A program made the position numbers and the translations under genes. From Chloranthus sessilifolius (taxonomy: Eukaryota; Streptophyta; Magnoliopsida; Chloranthales; Chloranthaceae): a stretch of 64,000 bases of DNA. This document shows positions 33,701 through 48,292 of this stretch, piece after piece. The notes under the pieces were generated by a model. That model saw nothing but the letters and a program-made list of their open reading frames with translations. It made no database searches and was not told the DNA's origin. The DNA lies in the NCBI GenBank assembly GCA_021018995.1, contig CM037586.1, forward strand, positions 6,236,328 through 6,300,327, given 5' to 3'. Each line of letters begins with the position of its first letter. Position 1 is the stretch's first letter.

Positions 33701-36700
33701 GGGCGGGCTTATGGAAGGCCTCGTTGCCTCCCAAAGTCAGATTTTTTTTGTGGACGATGGTTAGAGAAAGAATTCTCATGATAGAGCAGCTGATTCGAAA
33801 GGGGAAAGATCTCCCTAACATGTGCGCTATGTGTCTGCAATCGGAAGAGTCGGCTTCTTACCTCTTTCTATACTGCTGGGTGGCCAGCAAAATTTTTTGG
33901 GGCGGGGGGGGGGGGGGGGGGGTATTTTCAAATCTTTTGACATGATTTGGGTTCTCCCAGCTCTTCTTGGCTTGGTCTGGTGTCAGTTTTGAGGGTCAGC
34001 TGGGGCCTTTCTGGAGGGTTAGTTTCTTAGTGGTGTGGAGCATTTAGCTCGGAAGGATTGCTCACATTTTCAGTCGGAAGCGGTGTCCTATCGGGGTGTC
34101 CGCTGGTGTCCTATGCTGCTGCGTTATCGGGGACTGCTTGGGAGGGTGGGGCTTTATTTTATTTATTTTTTAATTAAATTTTTTTTTGATAAATAATTGT
34201 TGGTGTGTCCCCACCATTTTATTGGAAAACCAAGATTACAAACGATAGGAGAGACATATTTAATCTTCCCTTAAGCGAGAGTTAAGATCAGGAGGGAGAA
34301 ATGATGGATCCATAGATCGAATAACAGAATCCATGCTATAAGACCAAGATGGGCAAGAAGATCACCACTGTAATTTTTCTCTCTCCAAAAATGATGAAAT
34401 GAAGATGAATTAAAGGAGAGGGACTGGAGTGATCTGATCTATTATATGAAGGTATCGCCAAGGTATGTTACATTTCTCAGTAATGCATTGAATGGCAATA
34501 GATGAATCGGACTCAATGATGATGTCCTGATAATGACGCTCATGGGCCAATTGGAGACCTTTGCCAATCGCTTGAAGTTCGGCATCAGTGATGTCATAAG
34601 CTATAGCTGGGCCATGAAAACTAGCTACAAAATTACCTACGTGTCTCTGAGCACTCCCCCTATGCTGAATGCACTATTAGCATGTGAGGCATCTGTATTT
34701 AGCTTAATGAAACCTGTAGGTGGTGGAGCCCAGTGACTAGGCCTAGGGGGAGGTGGAATACGTTGGGGCATATGTCCAAGAGTTTAGGCCGAAGGTTTTT
34801 GGAGCATCTTGAGGAGATCCATCATCCGGGTCTTTAAGGCATCGGAGAGTAACATCTTCAATAATTCTTCTAAAAGTGAATTTCCTGTGAGTAGTTGAAT
34901 TCTCAAAGATTCTTTGGTTTTGCTCATTTCAAAGGTGCCAAATAGTTGCCGCAAAGGTAAGCTTGATGAGCGAAGAATGAAAGGTCTTCCACTGAGCATG
35001 TTCCATACAATACCGAAGCTCTTCTTCTAGTGTCCCGATTGATCTTTTACCAATGCGTAGCCTTGTAAGAAGAGATCTCCAAATCCAACTAGAGAAGGAG
35101 CATTTGAAGAAAGGTGATCATGTTCTTCTGCATTCGACCAACAAAGAACGCAATGTGACGGAATAATTATTCCACGTTTGCAAATGTTATCCATGGTCAT
35201 TAGTTTCTTGTGACTGCAAGCCATGAGCAAAAGGTGTGCTTTGGGATTCGTATAGAGTGCCATAAAAACTTGTGCCAAGGGATATGATCACTAGTGGGTC
35301 TGAAGCAACTCCATGCGGCTTTCAAAGAGAAAATTCTGTTAGGATTAGGTTTCCAACCAATGATATCACTGGTCCTAGATGTAGGAATAGGATGGGGGCG
35401 GATTTTTGTCCAAGCTTCTTCCATTCTTCTAGTACAAGGTTGAGGAATAGGATGAGCGAGGGTGAGCCTTTAAGGGGGACTTTCTTTTTTTGGGTAGTTT
35501 CTCACTAGACGACCAGGTATGTACTCTTTTTTTCCGTTTTTACTTTTAATATATTGCTTTGTTACTGATTAAAAAAAATGAAATTCTAATGTCTCAGATA
35601 AAATATTAAAGAAATTCTTTGTTTTCCATTTCATTGATTGTGCCAATCTTGAGGAATCTTTAACTCTGTTCTCCCTACCAATATCAGGTTAATTTGAACA
35701 TCCGAAAATTATGAAAAGATTATTAAAGATATCAGAAAATTTTCCTCTAGAGGACTGCAAAATCAGACAGGCTGTTTTTCGCTGGAATTGTACGATCTGC
35801 ACAGATCCCAAAGAATTTGGGCAATCTACCCGAGGAATCCAAAAATTCCAAAAATGATACATTTCAGATTTTTTCTTTTGAAATCTCTTTCCATCCATTC
35901 AATATTATCTAAAGATTTGCTCTTAATTTCTCTACATTCTCTCTTAGCTACATTTTCCTATGTCAAGAGTGTTTTAATTGATATAATTCATTTTTGTATC
36001 CGTGACGTAAAGGGATGGTGGTAGAGTACTAGGATTTGTTAGTTAATACCTAGATATTTAATCAAGTTTAAAGATTTTATTATAAGATGATTTTATCGGC
36101 TTATAAAATGTGAACAAGAGGAGGCTAAATCGTCTTTCATTCAATGAATATCATAATTAAGAAATTTTGAGTTTGTATTCTTAACACTTCATGTCAAACT
36201 CGGTATCACAGTTATGATCTTCAGTAATGCACCTGCGAGCTGGCCTGACATTGAAAACACATCTCCTCCGAAAGGGAAAAGCCTAATAGAATATTGAGGC
36301 CCCAAGTGGATAAACAGGAAAAGAAATGAACACCTACAGCGGACTTGGTTCCTTCAAGCCAACAGCATAGATGAAGGCAAACCAACATAAGATCTTGATG
36401 CTCATGTAAATTGATAAATGGGAAGCAAAGGATAGCTAATGTTATACAAATGCAAACGAGGGTAAAGAAATTTGAACAAGAGGAAGCTCCAAAATATTAG
36501 GCACCCTAAAAGATCATATGGATTCAATGATACTGAAGATGATGCATCTTGACTGAATCAAACCTAGCGTCTTAGCTCTTTGAATGGAGGAGCTCTTTTA
36601 AAATGTTGATCTGCATGAGGTCCTTCAGTGTATGGGTTGTACATGCTTAATCTTATATTTTAATTTTTAGCCCAAAGTTTGGAATGGTTGCATGGAAAAT

Positions 36701-38380
36701 CACAATGGTAAGAGGGAGTAGAACCACATCTCATTTTACAATGTTATATAAGACTTCATCTACTTGGGAGAAGCTGAGTACTTTTCATGATTCTTTTGTT
36801 TCTCGCCAGAGGATACTGAATGGCTCTGTGTGGAGGAGCTCCTTGAAAATGTTGGCATCTATGAGGGTCTTCATTGTTTGTGTTGCACATGCTTTGTCTT
36901 ATATTTTAATTTTTAGCCCAAAGTTGGGAATGGTTGCATGGAAAATCACAAAGGTAAGAGGGAATAGAACCATATCTCATGTTAAAATGTTGTGGTATAA
37001 TAGACTTCATCTATTTTAGGAGGAACTGAAGTGCTTTTCATGATTCTTTTGTAGTTTTATTTCCCTCTAGAAGATACCGAATGTTTTTCTCATTTTCAGG
37101 CGGAAAACATGGGAGAGGATGCCCCAGGCAATGACATTTTGGAAGAGAAAAATTTAGGACAGGTCTTGTGCAAGATCGTGCATTACCATTTGTCCTACAA
37201 ATTATACTATTCATAGAAAATAGATCCGCATTCCAGTTTTTAATTTTAGGATAGACTTATTTCACGTAGGAAAAGCTGATCTGCTTTGCATATTTATGTT
37301 GTTTGCAGCTTGAAGATGTTCGACCTTCATCACATTTGCAGGCGGAAATCATGGAATGGGTTGAACCAAACAATGTTAGTGTAGAAGTCAAAGGTTCTGG
37401 AGAGATTCAGCTTCAAGATGTTGTAACTGCTCTTAGTCCTAATTGGTATGCTTGTTCCATGCTTTCTTTTAATTTGAAAGTGGCTTGATACTTCAAATAT
37501 GCCACAGGAATTTGGTGCAGGTAAGTTAACACACAGATCCTACATTATCTCGATGTAGTTAGATCATTTCTGGAAACACGGTCCCTTGTTAGGCTCATAC
37601 CCTTAAATAGATCTCAATCCCTTGCAGTTAGATGAAAATTGAAGGTGCAACTGATAAATGATATCTAATTTTGTACTGAAAATGCAGTAAGAACCCTCTG
37701 CAGTTTGACAAACACTAGCAGAGTAATGATCATTTGAATCTCAAAACCTTGTAAGTGCACAAGTTCGTGGAACTAGGGCAAGTACTAAGAGTGTTGAACC
37801 TCAGGGATTACTCGTAAAAACTATCTAACCTATTTATCTTGGATGACAAGGTTGGTTTGTAGAAAAGTAAAGACTAAAAGGGTAAATTATCTATGAAAAT
37901 GTAATATTTGTAAAAGTAAATGATTCAAAAACCAAGGGAGTAAACAGTTTAGGTCCTCTCTTCATCTCATATTTATATTAATTCACAATCCTATTTCCAT
38001 TCTAATTTGAATTCTAGGGTAATGACCTTGATGGGGACATCAAGATCAACAACGTCGGAGTTGGGACACAAAAGATTGCCTAACAACAGAAGAAACGGAC
38101 AGGGAGTCGGAATGGAAGAACCGGAAAGAAAAAAACATGAAGCAAATTCGGAGGACTGAGGATTATTCTAGTCGATCGATCGAGCTCAGACAGTCGATCG
38201 ATCGATTGAAGGCAGAGGCTTTCAGTTTGAGCGAGCTTATATTTTCTCAGTCGATTGATCGAGCTCAGACAGTCGATCGATCGATTGAAGGCAGAGGCTC
38301 TCAGTTTGAGCGAGCTTATATTTTCTCAGTCGATCGATCGAGGGCAATTTCCAATCGATCAAATGTGAACATAAAGTTAT

Positions 38381-38449
<69 letters not shown>

Positions 38450-38495
38450 CGATCAATTGAGCACAATTTTCGATCGATCGATTTGTGACCCGAGA

Positions 38496-38546
<51 letters not shown>

Positions 38547-39032
38547 ATCTTAGCATCGATCGATTTTTTGCGAAAATTGGTTGCGCCAAAAGACAAAAAT
38601 TGTAGTTTCGGGGCAAACTTGTCTTTTTTTTAGTTTATTTGTTTTAGGGTTTTCTTTTGTGAGGCCTCATATATAAGGTCTTTAATCAAACTTTGTAAGC
38701 AGCTGATTATTGAGTGAAAATTGAGAGCTTGCTTTTGTGCCAATGTTCTTAAAATCGTCGGGCGGGTTTTGGCGGTTGGGGGGATGTTCGGGTGGAAATT
38801 GATGGGCGGCGCCCCAAGATCCAGGCAGCCACTATATATATATATATATTATTTTTTATTTAATCATAAATGTGTATTATATATACACTAGTCACTGGCA
38901 CTGTGGCGCACACAGCCTCACACACACATTCTCACATATATTTAATTTATATATATAATTATATATAATATTATATATACACATCACTGACAGTCTGGCA
39001 TTGTGGCACACACACAGTCTCACATATATATA

Positions 39033-39063
<31 letters not shown>

Positions 39064-42000
39064 CACTGTACTGTGCAAGAAAGAAGAGAAAAAAAAAGGA
39101 TGTAGTGCAACCAATCAATCAAGGATCAAAAGATGAGAAGAAGAAAAAGAACTAAAAACTAATGAGAAAAAAACAGAAAAAGAAGAAAAACCAGTAAAAA
39201 AAACTAATGCAAAAAAAAATTAGAAAAAAGAAGAAAAACTAGAAAAAAAAAAACCTGCCGGAGGGTGCCACCGCCTTGCCGAAGCTTCGAAGAAGAAGAA
39301 AAGATAGCAGCTGAAAAAAAAAAATTAGTAAAGGACCCCGGAGAAGAAGAAAAAAAAAAACCTACTGGAGCCGGAGCTGGAGGCTTGATGCGCACCGACG
39401 AGAGGATCACTGGATCCCTGTGCATCAAAAAAGAAGAGCAGATGATGGAAGAAAAATTTTAAAAAATATATATAGAAGGAAAAAGAATTGAAAAAAAAAA
39501 ACTTACCGGAAGGTCGCTGGAAGTAGCCGGTGCGGTGGAAGAGCCGCCGGTGAATGGAAGAGAGGAAGAGACGTCTGAAGCCCTAAACCCCCAAACCCTT
39601 CCTTCGATTGCAAATGAATTCCCCCCCCCCCCTCCAAAAAAAAAAAAAAAAAAAAAAAAAACCGATACGTATATAGACCCGTCTTGCCCTGATTCGATTT
39701 TGGACCCGCTTGGGCGGGCGCCCAAGCCCCAACCGGCCTCAGTAGGCGCCCCAAGCAAAACTGGATTGGCTGGGGACCCGATCCGCCCGGGCGGTCGCCC
39801 TAGCCGATTTTCGAAACAAAATCCTAGAAGACTTGCGAAGAGTTTTCAATCGAAGGAGTGAATCTTTCAACACTTGAGGAGTGAGTAATCATTTCTCGTG
39901 CGACTTGGTGCGAAGCCGACGTACAGCCTTGGTGTGAAGCCTTGGACCCCTTGGTGTGAAGCCTTGGATCTTATCCCTCTTTTTTATCATTTCTTTATTT
40001 ATTATCTGGTAATATCTTTCCTTGCTTTGATAAATTCCTAAACCCCCAAATCTAAAAATTTATATATTTTGATTTATCCCTCTTGAATAATTTAATCTCT
40101 TGAGCCTTCGTTTTTCCAAACCTTTGAGGAGTCAAGAGATGATACCATAATTGTCGCTTGATGCCCTAAACTAGATCGAAACTTGAATCCTTCATTGTAT
40201 CCGTCTTTCTAGATCGGGAATGCCAATGCATGTGAACGCTAAAATTGAATTAGTCTAGTTGTTTTATTAAATTCATTAAATTAATTTATGTGTTGGGATA
40301 TTTCGAGTAATTTTTGTTATTCAATTTAATCTGAGATTAATCCCAAACTTGCATAATTAGGGTTTTAGCATTTGACCTGCGTAAGATTTGGTGTCAAAGC
40401 TCATTTTTAGTTTAGGGTTTCAGTGTTCATATAGGTTCTAGGGTTTATTTCAGATTAGGGTTTTACCCTTTTCATTTCAGATTTGTTTGCATCATTTAGT
40501 TTGTGTTGCATGGTCATGGATTACAGTAAAATAGAAGCCTTGCTTAGAGATCTTGCATCCCAGTCGACCACGACTCAAGCCACTCTCCAAACCCAGATGC
40601 AAGCTTAACATGAGGCTTTAAAACTCGTTTTACTCAAAACCATAGTCAGACTTCCAAGGGATTGGATGAAAATAGAGTTAGGAGATACCCTCATCAATGT
40701 GAACCCGAGTACGACCCCGCCGAGAAGTTTCTAAAATCTATTCGGGATGAAGTTCCAAATTTTGAGGGATGGATGGATCCTAAGACCTTTGTGGAATGGT
40801 TATCTAGTGTAGAGGACTATTTCGATTGGTATGGTGTACTGAATGAGTACAAAGTTAGACTAGTGAAAACAAAGTTGGAGGGCAATGCCAAAAATTTTTG
40901 GACTCGCATAGAACGTCGTACTGAATCTCTTCGGAATAACTCATCTCTACATGAGAGGTGACACTTATCGAAAAGTATGTTCCTTTAACACACCATCACC
41001 TTTTATGGAGTTTGAAAACTAAGATAGATACGTGTCTTGATTATAATCCATATAATCCTAGCAATCTATACCGTAAGCACCATTGTATGAAACCAATCAA
41101 ACTATACTACAAGTACTAATTCGACGGTGAATATCCTGTCTATTCTAATCCTAATCCATACAAGGAAATTGCGATTATCATAAACATAAATAAAACGATT
41201 TACAATCATTCACAACAAGTCACAAAATAGGAGTGAAACTCAATAATGCGATCATTACCATTCAATAAATTCAAATTAGCAATAAAAATAAAATCTTGAA
41301 TTAATACTTATCTATGATTTAGAAGAGGTCCCAAACTTTGGAAACTAGCTACACATCGTTGTTGGGATATGCATCATCGGAGTACAACTCTTTGATTTGA
41401 TCTTGGAACGATGGTTTACAATCTCTCGAATCTCAAAAACTCTCAAAACATAAAAGAATAAAACCTAGAAACTAGAAATCTAAGCTATCAACTATGCCAT
41501 ACTAAACCCTAATGTAGGATCCTTATTTATAGATTCATAAGGCCCTAAGGCATTCAAAATTAGAGTGGAATTAGGAAGAAAGTTGTAAAAGAAATAGGAA
41601 AGTAAAAGAATTAGAAACTGTCCAAAACTGCATTGCAGTTCTTGATTTTGTTACTGATTTTCCCGATCTTGACAGGTAGAGATCCAATTTCGGCAGGTCG
41701 AGATTAATAGTTTCTCAGCAATTTCTCTTCTTTTTCTCACAACTTTTGCTGTACAACTCCGATTTAGTCCTTTCTTGGCTTGTAGGAAAGCTTGAATCCT
41801 CTACTTTTCATTGGTTTAAAGCTCAATTCTTGCAAATCTTCACTGAAACATGTAAAATACTAAAACACTAGAAGTACGAAATTAGATTTACTAAAGGCGT
41901 AACAAAGTATAGTTTTGGGGATTATTTATGTATAATTCTGAGACCTATCACTCCCCCAAAGCTACACTTTGCTAGTCCTTGAGCGAAGCGAAAAATGAAA

Positions 42001-44637
42001 ACTAAAGCAAACTACTATATGAAAGATAAAGTGCCACTTTCGTAGGGAACATGATTGCATTTAGCGGATGCCACAAACCTTTAAGCCTTTAGGTGATCCC
42101 TAGTGGAAGAGTTGTGTCTCCTGAGGGTTTATAGTGAAGATATCCTCAAACTTCAAAACTTTTTCAAACATCAATAAAATCATCATTTCACACTCAATTT
42201 TCAAGAAGAATAATACTTTTAACAACATGAAAACCATTAGCAATTTCAACAAATCCATCTTCTTTTGAAAAATTCAACCTTTAATTAAGTAATGCAAAAA
42301 ATTCAACTGAAGATTTCTTTTCACCAAACGATCAAAATTTCGATCTATTCATGCAAAGAGTGATGTGCGTGTTTACCAAAACCAAATATCTATCAAGAAA
42401 TACTTCAGAACCCCAAACCCTTCTGAAATTTCATCTTGACTCAAGCCTCAACGTAGGTATACACTCTCCAAAACAAGCACTCATGTAAGGGTCAAGTTTT
42501 TTCACATATGTGAGAGATCAATTCAAAGTAAAATAAATGGTCTCACATAATAAAAGAAATTTTTTTTTCAAAGAATATATGTAAATCTCATAGAAAGACA
42601 CCTATCTATCCTAAGCATGCTACATCAATTACTATATATATTATAAATTTACTCTCTACAAGGCAATTACCAAATGAGATTGGATCATGAAGGTCTTTTT
42701 AAGCTTGTAATGAAGCTTAAGTCAATGGTCCAAAAGAAAGAAAATTGGGATTCAAAATATTTCTAAGAAATTGGAAAGGTTTTCAAAACCTTTTTTTCTT
42801 TTCTCTTTTTATTTTTAATGCAACTTTCTTTTCTCTTTCTTTTTTAAACACTCTTTTCTTTTCAAAATTTCAATCCCCAAATATCTCTACTACCCTTTGT
42901 GAATACTTCTTTCCCCCACTTCACCTTATTCACTTTGTTTCTATGCAAACACCACAACTCAATACCTCCCTCACTTACTCTCTTTTCATTCACCTTATCC
43001 CTCGTCCCCAATTCCTGGGAACTAAGATGGTTAAGGCTAAATTTCAGAAATGGTGTAGGGTATATAGGTTAATGTGGCTTATCAAATAAATAGACAAACA
43101 TTAAAAAGCTAAAAAGGGTACTAGAAAGGTAAAATCAATTTAGGTAAGTCATTTTTGCTCAAACGATCCTAAAATGGCCTTAAGTCATATCCTCAATCAA
43201 TGGTAATATTGCTTATTTGCCTCAAATAAATCTACAACATGTTCATGCAAAGTAATGCAGTTTTGTTTTCATACTTGGTCGTAGGTTGAATACAAATACA
43301 TGAGATTATCAACCATAGAATGGAAAACATTATTACGTATCAAATAAACTTTGAATTTACTTATACCCCTCTCAAGAATGCAAAAAACTTTAAAGCTCAC
43401 CGGGATAAACTCTCCACTAAGATCCTAAAGTTCACAATTCAAAAGCATCTATTAACTTGAAAATACCTAGCTTGGTAATATGTAAAAAGTGTTCTAAGCA
43501 TGAATTTCACAAGAACTTTAGAGTATGAAAATAAATTTCCTAAGTTAAACTTGCAACACTCCTTAACTTCAAACTTTACTATTCCTAGAATCAAATTCTC
43601 TTGTTTTATACACTAAAGTTTGAAAATCCTTTGAAAACATGGTGTTACAAATTTATAAACAAGATTTTAAGGTTTTTAATTACAAGAAAATATGATAACC
43701 ATACATCCTCAATGTTGGAGATGTATATAATTCAAAACAGAGGAATAGAAATTACCTTGCAGTTTATTTCCACATGCAACATATCCCTACTTTCATCCCA
43801 AGTTTAACTTCAAAAACATTACATTCCTGAAATTTCTATTTGACACAAAGTTGTAAAACTTTTCCTCTTCTTTCCAATGCTGCAAAAATCACGGCAATCC
43901 AATATTAGATTATGGCTAAAATACTGAGGGAGTGTTAATATGTTTGTCAAACTCGACCAATTGAGATCAGTGCTAAAGGTAGGTCACTTGCTTTGATATG
44001 CATGCGATGAGGGTGGTTGAAGCTTGGGTTGCCCAAAGTGTTGCCTGTACAAGAACAAGGGTGTTTAGCGCTAAGCGTTGTCTCAACAATAAAGAGAGTT
44101 TGGATGAATATGCGAGAGGTATTTGAGCTAGAGGTCAAGTTAGGTCATGTGGAAGCTTAGCCAATAGGGTCTCAACCGGGATGAGTCAAGTTTCAGGAGC
44201 GAATGGTGTAACTACTGGTTGATGCGATTAGAGTATGGATAATCGGATCGAAATCTGACACCAAAAATATTACGAAAGGGAGTAATTAGTAAAAATTGTT
44301 TTAGTAACCCATAATAGGGATGTATATATTTTTAACAATTAATTGAAATCAATAAAACATAAATTATTAAAAGAATACTATAATTAGTAAATAAAAATAA
44401 TTTTAAAGCCAAAAGAATAAGTCATTAATAACACATTCTTTTAATATAATAAATAGAATATAATTTATAATAGTTTATTTTACACTAAATAAAATAAATA
44501 AATATATTCAAAAAATATTTTATAATAAGTTAATAGCCCAAAATATTCATAACATGCATATGGGTTATAAACCCTATATTCTTAATAGCAAAATGAAAAT
44601 AGAATAAAATAAAAGAATAGGTCTTTACAAATAATAA

Positions 44638-44693
<56 letters not shown>

Positions 44694-47600
44694 TATATAA
44701 ATAAAATCAACTAGAAGAGTTACATGTCATTGGTTTGTGACAAAACAAAGGTTAGAGATTGCAAATAATATATATAATTATTTATGTAGGTTATGATTTA
44801 GATTATATATAAAATAAATAGACTTTTATCTCACTGTTTTGGCACAAAACAGAGGTCGTGGGTTGGGTATGGCACAGGAGTAAAGGGAAAGAAAAATTGG
44901 TAGAGAAAGAGGGAAAATATTAAAATAGAGAGAGAAGGAAAATGGGGTGAAGATTGTGTCGTTGGGATCGGCATTGCCGTGAACAGGAATGACACCGATT
45001 GCGGCCGCAAAGGTGAACGATGGAGCAAGGGCGCACAAGGTTACGATGGCCGCGCGTGCATCGAAACGGACAACAACGGTCGTATCCGATGATCGTCCCG
45101 GAGATCGAGCCCGCCAAAAACGAGAAAAAGAAGATGATGAAGAAGAAGAAATGCCTTACCAGAGCTTGAATTATGGAAGAAGAAGATGAGCAAACCCTTG
45201 AATTTATAGCCAAGAGAAGATGGGTGGGCGGTGGGTGATGATGGAAAGTTTGTCGTCAGAGTGGCGATGGACCGCAACACGTTTGCAAGTCCCAAGTTCT
45301 GAATTTGAAAAGGATGTGATGTGGGAGAGGACTGGGTGTTAATCAAGGGGCAAGGAGAAAATTACAAGGCATCAGGTTGGGTTTGACCTGGGCCAAGAAA
45401 TGGGTCGGTTTTGGTTGGGTCTAGGTCGTCACAAATTGTGTGATCATATTGACTCATTCTGTACCCAATTTCAAAATCGCATCACTAAATTTCTGAAACC
45501 ACGCCCTAGAGGATTGCTTTAATCAGGAGATCAATTTATTAAGCTTGCACATTTCCTAGTCTTCCCCTGAAGGATAGGCCATATAAACTTGTTCTTTTAA
45601 ACTCCATGAAGAAAGGCATTCTTTATATCTAACTGTTAAATAGGGCAATCCCTGTGAGCGACAACATGTAAAATAACTCTGATGGTATAATGTCTTGGAA
45701 ACAGACGCAAAGTTTCTTGATAGTCAACTCCTTGCATCTAGGTGAATCCTCTTGCAACTACCCTTGCATTATATCTCTTAATGGTCCCATCAGGTCTATA
45801 CTTCACAGTGTAGACTTTCTTGCATCCCACTATTTTCTTTCCTGGAGGAAGATCAATAGTGTTCTATCTCCTTTTATGTTTTAATGCCTGCATTTTTTGT
45901 GCTATAGCTTTTTTTTATTCGGGCTGAGATAGGGCTTTAGACACAAAAGTAGGTATAAAAATAAAGTGCAATGATGAGAAAAAACTGAAATGAGAGACAA
46001 ATAGGTATTTATTGGAAATGAATTTTTTGATAGGATGTCTGGTACCTTTATAGTGAGCATTATAGGGAGATCAATATTAGAAGAAGGATATGTAATTGGA
46101 GAAGGTTCATGGTCAGTGGCTCTTCTGAGAGCTTTTCTTGAATTTCTTCTTGGATAACTTCTTGAATTGGAGTTTTTCTAAACCTCTTTCTCACAAAGAC
46201 TTGTAAATTTTTCTTGAAGTGGTTTCTTATACATATCAACTTTGGGAACATTTCTTCCATTCAATAGAGCTCTACCAACTTCCAACAAGTGGCGGTTCTT
46301 CCTATTTTGCTGAGTGGTATATGGACATGATGTCTGCCACGCAATATCATGCTGTTGTAGGTAATATTGGAGAAGATGAGAAGAGTATTCTCTCCAATTA
46401 CCAGACCTAAGAATCTTTACGGAGGCATCGAATCGGTTTTGAATGAATTTGTGGTAGAAAGGAAAGATGGAGGCAACTTCATCTTTAGTCTTCCTCATGT
46501 ATAGGGTGGTAAGACAGGTTCCATCATTAATAAAGGACACAAAGTAACCGATAAATAAAGGTAATTGGAGAAGGTCCCACACATCCGAATGTACAATCTC
46601 AAATGGTGTACCACTTCTATTGCCACTAGGAAATATGGAACTCTTGTATGTTTCGCCATCTCACCCACTTCACATAGACACCTTGAATTTATGTGGGAAT
46701 ATCATCCTCAATCTTTGTAAGGGAACATGACCACACAATGCATGTCAGAACTCAACCTCCTCAACAGGAGTAACAACAACAACTATAGAATTCCAAATAC
46801 TTTGATCGGCGCTAACCCTTGAGCCAATAAAACTATACAAGCCTCTACTCTCTAGACCATGACCAATCATCACCTTCCGTGTTGATAAATCCTGAAAAAT
46901 ACAATGGGAAGGAAAAAATGTGACACTGCAATTTAGAGTTTTTGTAATACTACTAATAGAAAAAATTGATAAAGCTAAAGTTAAGGAAAGAGAATCAACA
47001 TGAATCTACCCTTTACCACTAATAGAGACTAGAGATCCCTTGTTAACCCGAATGTTACAATGACTAGACATAGGTGATAATGATTGGAACATTGAGAATG
47101 AACCTATCATGTGATCTGCAGCCTCGGAGGCAACTATCTATAGTACCATGAGAGTTGGAGAAGACCCCAAGTTGGGAAGGCATGCACGGAAAGCCAAAGA
47201 AGACAAATAAAGTAAAGAAAAGAGCACAAAATAAGAGTTTATGCGCAAATTTATCCGAATGAATGCAGTTCTTGATCGATTGAATTCGTCCAAAGTCATC
47301 AAAATGCAGAAAGTTTACGGTGCAGTTTTGAAGGAACCCGATCAATCGAATTCGCGCATGGAGATTTTGATTAGATGAGAATTTAGGATTTAGTTTCCTT
47401 TTTAGATTAGGGTTCTTTCTATTTTTGTTTCTTATGCTTAGTTAAGAGTTTTTAGCCTATATAAAGACATGTACAATCAATTTTAGAGATGGATGATAAA
47501 TTAATGAATGATTTACTTTGAGCGACTTCTCGAGAACTTGCGAGGAGTTTTCAATCGAAAGAGCGATTCTTCTTCCACATGCGGTTTGTTGTAAAGCCAA

Positions 47601-48155
47601 TTATCGTCCTTGGAACGATTCCTTGGATCTTCTACCTTTTCTATCTAATTTTATTATTGTCCGCTAATTTAATTTAGTTTGTTTCTCCTATCGAAAACCT
47701 ATAAAAGCTAAAATATCTTTTCTTCTAGTATTGTTACTGGGATTTTGATTTCCATTTCCCAACCTTAATTTGTTGATTCCCTTTGAACGATTTAAACTTG
47801 TTGGACCTTAAACTATTTAAACCCTAACAAGGAGTCAAGAGACAACATTGAAATTGTCGCTTGGTGCCCTGAACTAGATCGAAATTAGAGTCTATCTTTA
47901 GACCTATTTTCTAGGTCGGGAAAGCTCAAATGCTAATGGGCTCCAAATCGAATTAATCAAATTGTCCTAGTAAAATTATTGAATATTTCTGTGTTTCAAA
48001 AGGATTTTCTTGAATTTTCGCTGCTCAATAAAATCTAAAATTGATTTCAAATCGCATGGTTAGGGTTTAGCGTTTGTCCTGCGTCAGGTTAGGTGGGGAA
48101 GAAGAAGAGAGAACGAGAAAATTAGGGTTGAATTATTGTACATACCCATCTTTCA

Positions 48156-48208
<53 letters not shown>

Positions 48209-48259
48209 TTTATAAAGTTTTATTGGCATCCTCAATTATATTAGCACACCCACACTTAC

Positions 48260-48292
<33 letters not shown>

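Larger units (their letters stand above)
28991..33945 (+). pseudogene. ORF2 remnant of the second LINE (endonuclease, RT, zinc region)
   Basis: It starts MKLFSQNV at 28991, then a frameshift into [20 protein letters not shown] and [16 protein letters not shown] (29185-29220), GGDFNAI (about 29397) and FTWSNLQ (29528). After an internal deletion it continues as [24 protein letters not shown] and QYVDD at 30126-30140, where the catalytic Ala is replaced by Val. After the insertions it resumes with [11 protein letters not shown] (32812) and a zinc-binding end ([33 protein letters not shown] at 33725-33880), stopped by a G-run at 33904-33922. It is not functional. Confidence 0.75.
26990..34165 (+). 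mobile_element. Second LINE of the same L1-type family, interrupted
   Basis: Plus-strand LINE sequence runs 26990-30275 and resumes near 32740-34165. The shared ORF1 ending ([15 protein letters not shown] at 28890-28935) and ORF2 start show that it belongs to the family of the LINE at 20053-26405. About 1.2 kb between the endonuclease and the reverse transcriptase is deleted at about 29620. It is split by a MITE (30276-30490) and an LTR-like element (about 30513-32735). The 5' and 3' ends are not exact; its 3' end runs into the tail of a third LINE at 34178. Confidence 0.75.
38029..40385 (+). mobile_element. 5' LTR of a gypsy element, enlarged by an internal insertion
   Basis: It starts tgatggggacatcaagatc and is followed at 40388 by a primer-binding site. 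It shares its start, the gcctcatatataagg TATA region (38665), the ggtgtgaagcctt repeats (39930-39970) and the ttagggttttagcatttgacctgcgt ending with the solo LTRs at 15547-17307. The U3 part has four copies of the cgatcgatcga palindrome block and two (TA)n tracts. A probable insertion at about 38744-39820 accounts for most of the extra length. The final CA is changed to AA. Confidence 0.7.

Noticed and set aside
38384..38541. Functional cruciform or origin from long TA runs
   Set aside because: Simple TA microsatellites occur at several places here and are common in plant intergenic DNA; nothing else marks an origin.
44989..45189. Basic/acidic 66-residue protein
   Set aside because: It lies inside the minus-strand gypsy LTR, downstream of no promoter, and reflects GAAGAA-type repeats in the LTR leader.
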